Assembly (NCBI GenBank): GCA_027356675.1
Contig: DAHVXO010000341.1
Span: 1 to 5,392, forward strand
Direction of reading: 5' to 3'
DNA length: 5,392 nt
Source of the DNA: Symbiobacteriaceae bacterium
Lineage (GTDB): Bacteria; Bacillota_E; Symbiobacteriia; Symbiobacteriales; Symbiobacteriaceae
Below the pieces are notes generated by a model, which was not told where the DNA came from, ran no database searches, and saw only the letters and a program-made list of their open reading frames with translations. Of the stretch, positions 1-5,392 are shown piece after piece. The position numbers were made by a program, and so were the translations under genes. The first letter of the stretch is position 1. The number at the start of each line of letters is the position of its first letter.

Positions 1-25
1 GGGTCATGCAGCCCTCGCAGCGGGC

Positions 26-286
26 CTATCGGGGCTGAACAATGAACCGGATCGCCGTCCGCTCGTCCCCTTCGATGATGATCTCGGCGAATGCCGGCAC
101 CGCAATCAGGTCGATGCCGTTCGGAGCCACGTAGCCACGGGCGATCGCTATCGCCTTAACCGCCTGGTTCACCGCGCCCGCCCCCACGGCCTGCACTTCG
201 GCGGTACCCTTCTCACGGAGCACCGCGGCCAGTGCGCCAGCGACTGACTTGGGCTTGGACGTAGCTGAGACCTTCAATACTTCCAT
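26..286 (-). CDS. spoVS: Stage V sporulation protein S (SpoVS)
   Basis: Small protein of 86 residues, the usual length of SpoVS. It begins MEVLKVSA and ends FIVQPR, with the conserved stretches SVAGALAAVLRE (about 14-25), AVGAGAVNQAVKAIAIARG (about 33-51) and DERTAIRF (about 75-82). Family knowledge: SpoVS is an Alba-like fold protein needed for normal progress through sporulation in Bacillus; its molecular activity is poorly defined and nucleic-acid binding has been proposed. I chose the ATG at 286 because a GGGAGGG Shine-Dalgarno (300-294) sits 7 nt upstream and the alignable part starts there. The open frame runs 34 codons further upstream, but those residues look unlike SpoVS and would be encoded by the promoter region. 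It is separated from rnc by a terminator and has its own putative sigma-H promoter. No convincing terminator is visible in the 25 nt left after its TAG stop. Confidence 0.96.
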   Translation of the reverse strand: MEVLKVSATSKPKSVAGALAAVLREKGTAEVQAVGAGAVNQAVKAIAIARGYVAPNGIDLIAVPAFAEIIIEGDERTAIRFIVQPR

Positions 287-329
287 GTCAGCACCCTCCC
301 CTGCAACAACGAGATAGAAAATACGAAAA

Positions 330-354
330 TGTGTCAACCTTCGGGTGCTACACA
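330..354. repeat. Inverted repeat near the predicted spoVS transcription start
   Basis: TGTGT (330-334) and ACACA (350-354) form an imperfect dyad. Inside it, ACC (337-339) and GGT (344-346) pair around a four-base loop. The predicted start from the sigma-H promoter is near 349, so the left arm would be only partly transcribed. An operator over the start site is therefore more plausible than an RNA hairpin. It may also be chance in AT-rich DNA. Confidence 0.3.
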
Positions 355-355
355 T

Positions 356-382
356 ATTCAAGCAAGAACGCACAAATCCTTT
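356..382 (-). promoter_or_regulatory. Putative sigma-H promoter of spoVS
   Basis: Read on the minus strand, AAAGGATTT (382-374) matches the sigma-H -35 consensus RNAGGAWWW at every position. After an 11-nt spacer, CTTGAAT (362-356) matches the -10 consensus RNNGAAT except for its first purine. Transcription would start around 349, giving a leader of about 60 nt before the spoVS ATG. Bacillus subtilis spoVS is known to be under sigma-H control, which fits both the site and the gene. The site lies in an AT-rich stretch, but the joint match with correct spacing is unlikely to be accidental. Confidence 0.75.
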
Positions 383-389
383 GATCAAA
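380..389. repeat. Perfect 10-bp palindrome overlapping the -35 element
   Basis: TTTGATCAAA at 380-389 is its own reverse complement and overlaps the upstream edge of the sigma-H -35 element (382-374) by three bases. The position would suit a repressor or activator contact, but I recognise no specific regulator for this sequence. A short AT-rich palindrome of this size could also occur by chance. Confidence 0.3.
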
Positions 390-421
390 CGGATATTTTT
401 TTGTCAACGAAAACGAAATGT

Positions 422-450
422 AAAAGGCAGGACCACGTCAGTGCCCTGCC
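422..450 (-). terminator. Intrinsic terminator after rnc
   Basis: On the minus strand GGCAGG (450-445) pairs with CCTGCC (431-426). A further CAC/GTG pairing inside the loop extends the helix, and TTTT (425-422) follows. It starts 17 nt after the rnc TGA and precedes the spoVS promoter, so it should end the fab-rnc transcript and insulate spoVS. The T-tract is short (T4, then ACATTT), so termination may be incomplete. Confidence 0.75.
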
Positions 451-466
451 TTCGCCGTCAGCCTGG

Positions 467-1144
467 TCAGTCCGCCTTGAGGACCTGCAGCGCCTGGTGG
501 GCTGCCTCCTGCTCCGCCTGCTTCTTGCTCCGGCCCCAGCCGTCCCCCAGCGAGTCGCCCAGGTGGAAGACTGCGACATGGAACCGCCGATTGTGCGGGG
601 GACCCTCCTCCTCCAGGAGCCGGTAGACAGGCCCTTCGGCGTGATTGCGCTGGATGAACTCCTGCAACAGGGTCTTGAAGTCCGACAGGGACCGGCCCCG
701 GCGGGCCTCGACCACCAGCGGGGCCAGTTCACGCAGGACGAACGCCCGAGACGCATCCCAACCCCCGTCAAGGTACAGGGCCGCCGTGACCGCCTCGAAG
801 GCGTCGGCCAGGATCGAATCCCGGTCCCGGCCGCTGACGGCCTCCCCCCGCCCGAAGCGCAGGTGCCGCCCGAGTCCCAGACTCCTGGCCCGGCTCGCCA
901 GCGCGGGCTCGCAGACCACGGCAGCCCGGATCTTGGTCAGCTGCCCTTCCGGGAGGTCCGGATAGCGTTCGAAAATATGCTCAGCAATCACCATGCCAAC
1001 CACTGAGTCCCCGAGGAACTCCAGCCGCTGGTTGGCCTGGCTATGCGGATTCTCGTGGGCGTACGTGGTGTGGGTCAGCGCCTCCTGCAGCACGGACGGC
1101 CGGGTGAACGCATGGCCGAGGCTCTCACGCGCCCAATCCGCCAA
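467..1144 (-). CDS. rnc: Ribonuclease III
   Basis: Endoribonuclease that cuts double-stranded RNA, acting in rRNA processing and mRNA turnover; it is a Mg-dependent homodimer in the cytoplasm. At 225 residues it has the normal family length. The N-terminal nuclease domain (about 5-145) carries the signature NQRLEFLGDSVVG (38-50) with acidic residues Glu42 and Asp46, then PEGQLTKIRA (65-74), and ADAFEAVTAALYLDGG (113-128) with Asp114 and Glu117. The C-terminal double-stranded RNA-binding domain (about 155-222) ends in the typical GWGRSKKQAEQEAAHQAL. The residue equivalent to E. coli Glu38 is Gln39. The start is uncertain: TTG at 1144 has only a weak GAGAG (1155-1151) upstream. A better GGAG (1163-1160) is 15 nt from it, and the frame stays open to a TGA at 1174 (the fabF stop) with no ATG or GTG between. 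It lies 27 nt after fabF and was probably co-transcribed with it. Confidence 0.96.
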   Translation of the reverse strand: MADWARESLGHAFTRPSVLQEALTHTTYAHENPHSQANQRLEFLGDSVVGMVIAEHIFERYPDLPEGQLTKIRAAVVCEPALASRARSLGLGRHLRFGRGEAVSGRDRDSILADAFEAVTAALYLDGGWDASRAFVLRELAPLVVEARRGRSLSDFKTLLQEFIQRNHAEGPVYRLLEEEGPPHNRRFHVAVFHLGDSLGDGWGRSKKQAEQEAAHQALQVLKAD

Positions 1145-1171
1145 GGACCGCTCTCGGATCTCCAGGGGACA

Positions 1172-2416
1172 TCACCTCGCAAACCGGCGCACGATCACAG
1201 ATGCGTTCTGACCGCCGAACCCGAAAGAGTTGGAAAGGCCGACATCTACCCTTGCTTCACGCGCCTTGTTGGGCACGTAGTCCAGATCGCACTCCGGATC
1301 CGGCACCTCCTGGTTGATGGTGGGCGGGAGAATGCCTTCTGTGATCGCCAGCACCGTTGCGATAAGCTCAACGGCCCCGGCGGCACCCAGCAGGTGCCCG
1401 TGCATCGACTTGGTGGACGAGACGGCCAGCTTGTAGGCGTGTTCGCCAAAGACCTTCTTGATGGCTCGGGTCTCGGCGATGTCGCCCTGCGGCGTGGAGG
1501 TCCCGTGAGCGTTGACGTACCCGACTGCCGAAGGCTCGATCCGGGCATCCTTGAGCGCCCGCACCATGGCGCGCGCCCCGCCGTCGCCGTTCTCCGGCGG
1601 CTGGACCATGTGGTAGGCGTCGGCCGCACAGCCATACCCAATGACCTCGGCGTAAATGCGTGCCCCACGCGCGGTAGCGTGTTCGAGGCTCTCGAGGATG
1701 ACCACGCCGCCGCCCTCGCCCATCACGAAGCCGTCACGGCCCTTGTCAAACGGGCGGGAGGCCTTCTCCGGTTTGTCGTTACGGGTTGAGAGTGCCTGCA
1801 TGTTGGCGAATCCGGCCACGGCAATTGGCACAATGGAGGCCTCAGCGCCGCCTGCTATCATCACGTCGGCACGGCCGGCCCGAATGGCGTGGCAGGCCTC
1901 TCCGATGGCGTTGTTGGCTGAGGAGCAGGCCGTTACGGTGGTCATGTTCGGACCCTGCAGTTTGAACTGAATGGCGATGCTACCGGCCGCCATGTTGGCA
2001 ATCATCATGGGGACCATGAACGGGCTGACCCGCCGCGGGCCCTTGGTAAACAGCACCTGGAACTCCTCGGAAAAGGTCTCCATCCCACCGATGCCGCTGC
2101 CAAAGTAGACCCCGCACTGCTCCGGGTCCTCCGCGGCAAAGTCGAGGCCGGAGTCAGCCACGGCCATCTTGGCAGCCGCCACGGCAAACTGCGTGTACCT
2201 GTCCATACGGCGGGCCTCTTTGCGATCCATGAAGTCAGCAGGCGCGAAGCCCTTGACCTCAGCGGCAATCTTGGGTTCGAACTGGGCCGTGTCAAACCGG
2301 GTGATCAGGCCCACGCCGCTGCGGCCGGCCAACAGGCCCGCCCAGAACTCGGCCACATTCAGGCCCAAGGGCGTCACGGCGCCCATCCCAGTGATGACTA
2401 CGCGGCTCTCTGACAT
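1172..2416 (-). CDS. fabF: Beta-ketoacyl-ACP synthase II
   Basis: Condensing enzyme of FAS II: it joins malonyl-ACP to a growing acyl-ACP with loss of CO2, lengthening the chain by two carbons. It has 414 residues, the usual length for FabF. The thiolase-fold catalytic residues are all visible: Cys164 in [13 protein letters not shown], His304 in [11 protein letters not shown], and Lys336 and His341 in [14 protein letters not shown]. The glycine-rich end [12 protein letters not shown] (395-406) is also present. The second active-site motif reads KSMHGH where KSMTGH is commoner; the catalytic His is unaffected. The ATG at 2416 is supported by AGGAGGT (2429-2423) six bases upstream. It lies downstream of an intrinsic terminator that separates it from acpP, so its expression probably depends on read-through or an unseen promoter. 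FabF rather than FabB or FabH is favoured by length, motifs and position. Confidence 0.97.
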   Translation of the reverse strand: MSESRVVITGMGAVTPLGLNVAEFWAGLLAGRSGVGLITRFDTAQFEPKIAAEVKGFAPADFMDRKEARRMDRYTQFAVAAAKMAVADSGLDFAAEDPEQCGVYFGSGIGGMETFSEEFQVLFTKGPRRVSPFMVPMMIANMAAGSIAIQFKLQGPNMTTVTACSSANNAIGEACHAIRAGRADVMIAGGAEASIVPIAVAGFANMQALSTRNDKPEKASRPFDKGRDGFVMGEGGGVVILESLEHATARGARIYAEVIGYGCAADAYHMVQPPENGDGGARAMVRALKDARIEPSAVGYVNAHGTSTPQGDIAETRAIKKVFGEHAYKLAVSSTKSMHGHLLGAAGAVELIATVLAITEGILPPTINQEVPDPECDLDYVPNKAREARVDVGLSNSFGFGGQNASVIVRRFAR

Positions 2417-2453
2417 CGATGTACCTCCTGCTGGAAATGGGGGGCGGGGTGAT

Positions 2454-2500
2454 AAAAAAGTCCCGCAACGGCGCTACTCGCGCGAGCGCCGTTACGAGAC
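2454..2500 (-). terminator. Intrinsic terminator inside the fab operon, after acpP
   Basis: On the minus strand the arm 2500-2485 pairs with 2475-2460 over 16 consecutive base pairs (14 Watson-Crick plus two G-U) around a 9-nt loop. Six T follow immediately (2459-2454). The two wobble pairs are G-U only in the minus-strand RNA and would be C-A mismatches in a plus-strand transcript, so the structure points to RNA in the direction of the operon. It starts 28 nt after the acpP stop and ends 37 nt before fabF. It would cut most transcripts after acpP, or act as an attenuator. Confidence 0.88.
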
Positions 2501-2519
2501 CTTTGTACACAAAGCGGTC
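2498..2519 (-). repeat. Small hairpin directly before the internal terminator
   Basis: In the minus-strand RNA, TTTG/CAAA pairs around a four-base loop, and GACC/GGTC closes it after a two-base bulge. The core CTTTGT-AC-ACAAAG (2501-2514) is a perfect inverted repeat at DNA level. Its 3' foot shares three bases (2500-2498) with the base of the terminator stem, so the two structures compete only at that edge. It could be a DNA operator, an RNA stabiliser for the acpP message, or chance. Confidence 0.4.
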
Positions 2520-2528
2520 GCCTCCAAC

Positions 2529-2771
2529 TCAGGAGTGCTCTTTGATGTACTCCACGACATCGGTGACGTTTGCGAGCTTCTCAGCATCCTCGTCCGGGAC
2601 TTCGATCTCAAATTCCTCTTCCAAAGCCATGATCAACTCGACGATGTCGAGCGAATCAGCGCCGAGGTCCTCGATAAAGGAGGCTTCCGGGGTCACCTCA
2701 TCCTCTTCTACACCAAGCTGGTCTACGATAATAGCCTTAACCTTGTCGAAAATCTGGTCCTTGCTGGCCAT
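2529..2771 (-). CDS. acpP: Acyl carrier protein
   Basis: Carrier of acyl intermediates in fatty acid synthesis, and the acyl donor or carrier for lipid assembly. The ATG-initiated product has 80 residues, typical for ACP, and is strongly acidic. The helix II motif [21 protein letters not shown] contains Ser40 in DSL, the site of 4'-phosphopantetheine attachment. A GTG four codons upstream (2783) would give 84 residues. I reject it because it overlaps the Shine-Dalgarno sequence itself, whereas the ATG at 2771 sits 8 nt after AGGAGGTGA. It lies 46 nt after fabG and is followed by a strong intrinsic terminator, an arrangement that would let acpP-containing RNA outnumber the fabF-rnc message. 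This fits ACP being needed in larger amounts than the enzymes. Confidence 0.98.
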   Translation of the reverse strand: MASKDQIFDKVKAIIVDQLGVEEDEVTPEASFIEDLGADSLDIVELIMALEEEFEIEVPDEDAEKLANVTDVVEYIKEHS

Positions 2772-2779
2772 TCCGGTAC

Positions 2780-2801
2780 TCACCTCCTCCCAAGGGTTGG
2801 G
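2780..2801 (-). promoter_or_regulatory. acpP ribosome binding site with a small upstream hairpin
   Basis: AGGAGGTGA (2788-2780) is a nine-base perfect complement of the 16S rRNA 3' end and ends 8 nt before the acpP ATG; it is the strongest such site in the window. Just upstream, CCCAA (2801-2797) and TTGGG (2793-2789) can form a five-pair hairpin with a three-base loop that abuts the site without covering it. It decides the acpP start and implies a high translation rate. Confidence 0.75.
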
Positions 2802-2817
2802 CGTTATGAGGGAAATG

Positions 2818-3564
2818 TTATTGCATCGTCAGGCCGCCGTCAACCGCAATTGTCTGTCCGGTGATGTACGCTGCCCCCGGTCCCGCCAGGAACAGTACGG
2901 CGGCGGCTACATCCGCTGGCGTTCCGAAGCGTTCGAGCGGAATTTGCCGCAGGTAGCGCTCCCGCTGCTCGGGATCCAGCTCCAACAGCATTCCCGCATC
3001 GATGGCGCCAGGAACCACACAATTGACGGTCACACCACGGCTCCCCAACTCCCGGGCCACTGCTCTGGTGAGGCCGACCATACCAGCCTTTGCAGCCGAG
3101 TAGTTGACCTGCCCTGCCACACCCAAGAGCCCGCTCACGGAACCAATGTTGATAATACGACCATACCGGGCCTTTAGCATGGGCCGAGCGACCGCCTTGG
3201 TACAGAGGAAGACGCCCTTGAGGTTGGTGTCGAGCACCGCGTCCCAATCTTCTTCCTTCATGCGCATCAGAAGCGTGTCGCGGGTGATGCCGGCGTTGTT
3301 GATAAGGATGTCGACCCGCCCGTAGGCCTCTTGAGCTGCCTTGATCAGCCGCTCGGCCCCATCCGGTGTGGCGATGTCCGCCTGGACTGCGAGGGCCTTC
3401 CCACCGGACGCCTCCAGGCTGCGGACAAGCTCCTGGGCGGACTCTGCGTTGCGTGCGTAATTGACCACCACAGCCGCCCCTGCACCCGCCAAAGCTTGTG
3501 CGATGGCCTTCCCAATCGCTCCTGAGGCCCCGGTGACAACTGCCGCCCGATTGGCTAGCAACAT
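2818..3564 (-). CDS. fabG: 3-oxoacyl-ACP reductase
   Basis: NADPH-dependent reductase that converts beta-ketoacyl-ACP to beta-hydroxyacyl-ACP, the first reductive step of each elongation cycle. It has 248 residues, normal for FabG and for classical short-chain dehydrogenases. Visible motifs are the cofactor-binding TGASGAIG (11-18), NNAG (89-92), Asn114, and the catalytic Ser142, Tyr155 and Lys159 in [21 protein letters not shown]. The C-terminal [15 protein letters not shown] (234-248) is typical. I chose the ATG at 3564 over the upstream in-frame start at 3591. The shorter form begins right before the Rossmann strand, has GGGAGGG (3580-3574) at 9 nt spacing, and leaves only one base after the fabD stop. 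The longer form would overlap fabD. The near-zero gap suggests translational coupling with fabD. Many short-chain dehydrogenases look alike, but the operon context makes FabG very likely. Confidence 0.96.
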   Translation of the reverse strand: MLLANRAAVVTGASGAIGKAIAQALAGAGAAVVVNYARNAESAQELVRSLEASGGKALAVQADIATPDGAERLIKAAQEAYGRVDILINNAGITRDTLLMRMKEEDWDAVLDTNLKGVFLCTKAVARPMLKARYGRIINIGSVSGLLGVAGQVNYSAAKAGMVGLTRAVARELGSRGVTVNCVVPGAIDAGMLLELDPEQRERYLRQIPLERFGTPADVAAAVLFLAGPGAAYITGQTIAVDGGLTMQ

Positions 3565-3565
3565 C

Positions 3566-4510
3566 TTAGCAGACCCTCCCACAAGAATCAAGGACTTTGA
3601 CCAGCGACTGGGAGTCCTCGATATTGAATACTTGCAACTTTCTGTCTATCTTTTTGAGAAAGGCGGTGAGATGGCGCGAGGGCCCAACTTCGATGAAGAC
3701 CTCCACGCCATCGGCGATCATCCGCCGGACGGACTCCTCCCAGCGGACCGGGCGCGAGACCTGTTGGATCAGCAATTCTCGAATCGTCCCGGGATCGCTT
3801 ACGTAATCGGCGGTCACGTTGGCCACCACCGGGATGCGGGCCGTCTGGATCGGCACAGCGGCCAGGGCTTCCGCCAGCATCTCGCCGGCGCGGACCAGCA
3901 GGCTGGAATGGAAGGGTGCTGTCACAGACAGCTTCACGGCCTTCCCACCGGCCTCCACGGCCAGCTCGGCGACCTTGTCCACCGCACCATGATGCCCGGA
4001 GACCACGATCTGGCCGGGGCAGTTATAGTTGGCCCCCTCCACCACTAGACCGGTCAGTTCCCGGGCCTGAGTGCAGAGTTCATCGACCCGCTCCGCCTCA
4101 ACCCCCAAAATGGCAGCCATGCCACCCATTCCAAGGGGGACGGCCTCCTGCATGTATGTACCGCGCCGCCGTACCAGCGGAACGGCATCCCGGAACGTCA
4201 ACGCACCTGCGGCGACCAGTGCCGAGTACTCACCGAGGGAGAGACCGGCCACCACATCAGGCCGGTACCCGGCCTCCGCCAGCAGCGAGTAGCACGCCAC
4301 CGAGACCGTCAGGATGGCGGGCTGCTGGTTGGCAGTCTTCTTGAGCTCTTCCTCCGGGCTCTCCCAGCAGAGCTTCTGCAAATCGAATCCCAAGGTCTCG
4401 CTCGCCTCTTCGAAGTGACGGGCCACGACTCGATGTTGCTCGGCCAGTTCCCGGCCCATGCCCACATATTGAGCGCCCTGGCCGGGAAACAGGAATGCCA
4501 GCTTCGACAC
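3566..4510 (-). CDS. fabD: Malonyl-CoA:ACP transacylase
   Basis: Transfers malonyl from CoA to ACP, supplying the two-carbon donor used by FabF. It has 314 residues, the usual length. Motifs in order: [12 protein letters not shown] (8-19); the nucleophile Ser91 in [10 protein letters not shown]; Arg116 in RRRGTYMQ, expected to hold the malonyl carboxylate; the catalytic His201 in APFHSS; Gln250; and EVGPSRHLT (274-282). The nucleophile motif reads GLSLGEY instead of the commoner GHSLGEY, a variant I associate with clostridial FabD proteins; catalytic residues are intact. The start is GTG at 4510, with purine-rich AAGGAAGGAAGAG just upstream as ribosome binding site. It follows degV by 36 nt and is one base from fabG, so it lies within the same operon. 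Confidence 0.97.
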   Translation of the reverse strand: MSKLAFLFPGQGAQYVGMGRELAEQHRVVARHFEEASETLGFDLQKLCWESPEEELKKTANQQPAILTVSVACYSLLAEAGYRPDVVAGLSLGEYSALVAAGALTFRDAVPLVRRRGTYMQEAVPLGMGGMAAILGVEAERVDELCTQARELTGLVVEGANYNCPGQIVVSGHHGAVDKVAELAVEAGGKAVKLSVTAPFHSSLLVRAGEMLAEALAAVPIQTARIPVVANVTADYVSDPGTIRELLIQQVSRPVRWEESVRRMIADGVEVFIEVGPSRHLTAFLKKIDRKLQVFNIEDSQSLVKVLDSCGRVC

Positions 4511-4546
4511 GCAACTCTTCCTTCCTTTGAACGTGGGTCCCGCCGC

Positions 4547-5392
4547 CTATACCTCGAAGAACGCCACGCCAACCGTACCGGGACCGACATTGGTCGCGAT
4601 CACGGGACCGATGGGTGTCACCAACGCTTCTTCCACCTGATAGACCTTGCGGATGGCTTCCAGCCAAACCGTCGCCTCCTGCGGCACCTGCGCGTGGAGA
4701 ATCGAAACCCGAACCCGGCGGCCGGCCGGCACCCGCTCTGCCATCAATTCGAGGGCCCGCGGCAGGACCTTGGAGCGGCCCCGGACCTTGTCGGCCGGCG
4801 CCACCAGACCCTCACGGTCGACCTGCAGGATCACCTTGATACCCAGCAGGCCGCCCAGCAAAGCCTGGGCTTTGCCAATGCGCCCGTTCTTATGCAAGAA
4901 GTCCAGGGTATCGAGTGTAAAGAAGATGTTCATCCGGCTGCCAGCAGCCTTGGACCATTCCAAGATCTCCGCGGCGGACTTGCCGGCCCTGGCCATGCGT
5001 GAGGCTTCGACTGCGATCATGCCAAGGCCAAGCGAGACGCTCTTGGTATCGACAATCGAGATCTTGGCTTCGGGCAGGAGCTGGCTCGCAACCTGGGCCG
5101 AGCTGATCGTGCCGGACAACACACCGGAGAGATGGATCGAGATGATCTCATGCCCCTCAGCGTGCAGCCGCCGGTAGACTTCGAGGAAGTCGCCAGGCGC
5201 AGGCTGAGCGGTCTTCGGGTGGTGCGGACTCGTCTTGAGCTTCGCCCAGAAACCGTGCTCGTCCATCTCTACCTGGTCCTTGAAGGATTCCGGACCGAAG
5301 TGGACCGTGAGCGGGACCATTTCAATCCCGTTCTCCGACCGGATCTGCGCGGGAAGATCAGCCGTGCTGTCTGTGACGATGCGCAGTGCCAC
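4547..5392 (-). CDS. degV: DegV family fatty-acid-binding protein (FakB-like)
   Basis: DegV proteins bind one long-chain fatty acid; in Gram-positive bacteria those called FakB present it to the kinase FakA, giving acyl-phosphate for PlsX/PlsY. The 281 residues cover a full family length: N-terminal IVTDSTADLP (5-14), TAQPAPGDF (61-69), HLSGVLSGTISSA (87-99) around the expected fatty-acid carboxylate site, VDTKSVSLGLG (114-124), LDFLHKNGRIG (163-173), and C-terminal IGPVIATNVGPGTVG (261-275). The GTG at the last bases of the window fits the usual start just before IVTDST, but its upstream region lies outside, so a few extra residues cannot be excluded. The kinase partner is not in the window. 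Sitting 36 nt before fabD, it probably belongs to the fab operon, which supports a lipid role. Lipid specificity cannot be read from sequence. Confidence 0.93.
   Translation of the reverse strand: MALRIVTDSTADLPAQIRSENGIEMVPLTVHFGPESFKDQVEMDEHGFWAKLKTSPHHPKTAQPAPGDFLEVYRRLHAEGHEIISIHLSGVLSGTISSAQVASQLLPEAKISIVDTKSVSLGLGMIAVEASRMARAGKSAAEILEWSKAAGSRMNIFFTLDTLDFLHKNGRIGKAQALLGGLLGIKVILQVDREGLVAPADKVRGRSKVLPRALELMAERVPAGRRVRVSILHAQVPQEATVWLEAIRKVYQVEEALVTPIGPVIATNVGPGTVGVAFFEV

Noticed and set aside
1..16. Possible start of a further minus-strand gene: ATG at 7-5 preceded by GAGGG
   Set aside because: Only seven coding bases would be inside the window and the spacing from GAGGG is short (4 nt), so nothing can be verified.
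287..388. 34-codon N-terminal extension of spoVS to the start at 388
   Set aside because: The extra residues do not resemble SpoVS, the region holds the promoter elements, and a good Shine-Dalgarno sits before the ATG at 286.
332..408. Possible Spo0A boxes (TGTCAAC copies at 332 and 402 on the plus strand)
   Set aside because: They differ from the TGTCGAA box at two of seven positions, including the central G, so I do not call them.
329..1006. Long plus-strand open frame of 225 codons opposite rnc
   Set aside because: It is antisense to a clear rnc, has a low-complexity Pro/Arg-rich translation typical of a GC-rich shadow frame, begins inside the spoVS promoter region, and has no recognisable domain.
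2417..2453. Private promoter for fabF between the internal terminator and the fabF start
   Set aside because: The 37 nt hold only a C-rich stretch and the ribosome binding site; no -35/-10 pair is visible.
2772..2783. GTG start for acpP at 2783
   Set aside because: It overlaps the Shine-Dalgarno sequence; the ATG at 2771 gives correct spacing and the usual 80-residue ACP.
1656..2864. Plus-strand open frames across fabF and acpP
   Set aside because: They are shadows of well-supported minus-strand genes, lack family motifs, and run across the terminator hairpin.
3565..3591. Upstream fabG start at 3591
   Set aside because: It would overlap fabD by 26 bases and add residues not found in FabG; the ATG at 3564 has its own ribosome binding site.

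Overview
All the recognisable genes lie on the minus strand, so transcription runs from the right end of the window to the left. In that order they are: a DegV-family fatty-acid-binding protein (degV/fakB-like), fabD, fabG, acpP, fabF, rnc, and then, after a terminator, spoVS. This is core chromosomal DNA: the type II fatty acid synthesis (FAS II) cluster that commonly leads into rnc, with a small sporulation gene next to it. I see no mobile element, CRISPR array, tRNA, rRNA or phage gene. The plus-strand open frames are all shadows of the minus-strand genes.

Organism: the coding DNA is visibly GC-rich, the gene order is the Bacillota-type fabD-fabG-acpP-fabF-rnc, and SpoVS is very close to the Bacillus protein as I remember it. 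The DNA just upstream of spoVS carries a nearly consensus sigma-H promoter. Together these suggest a GC-rich, endospore-forming member of the Bacillota, perhaps a deep clostridial or Symbiobacterium-like lineage. The lineage is inference; the sequence alone does not fix genus or species.

Right part (5392-2529): DegV would bind a fatty acid and present it for phosphorylation. FabD makes malonyl-ACP, FabG reduces the beta-ketoacyl-ACP, and AcpP carries the growing chain. Spacing is tight (36 nt degV-fabD, 1 nt fabD-fabG, 46 nt fabG-acpP), which fits a single operon. acpP has an exceptionally good Shine-Dalgarno sequence.

Middle (2528-2417): the 112-nt acpP-fabF gap holds a 16-bp hairpin followed by six T on the minus strand. 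This is a textbook intrinsic terminator placed inside the operon. fabF (chain elongation) and rnc (RNase III) follow, 27 nt apart. rnc appears to start at TTG with only a weak ribosome binding site, and it ends at a second intrinsic terminator (450-422).

Left part (421-26): an AT-rich intergenic stretch holds the putative sigma-H promoter and two small dyads, followed by spoVS, which looks like its own transcription unit.

I did not find a previously undescribed multi-gene system. The most interesting points are regulatory: the internal terminator after acpP, the sigma-H promoter and overlapping palindrome upstream of spoVS, and a natural Gln at the RNase III position equivalent to E. coli Glu38.
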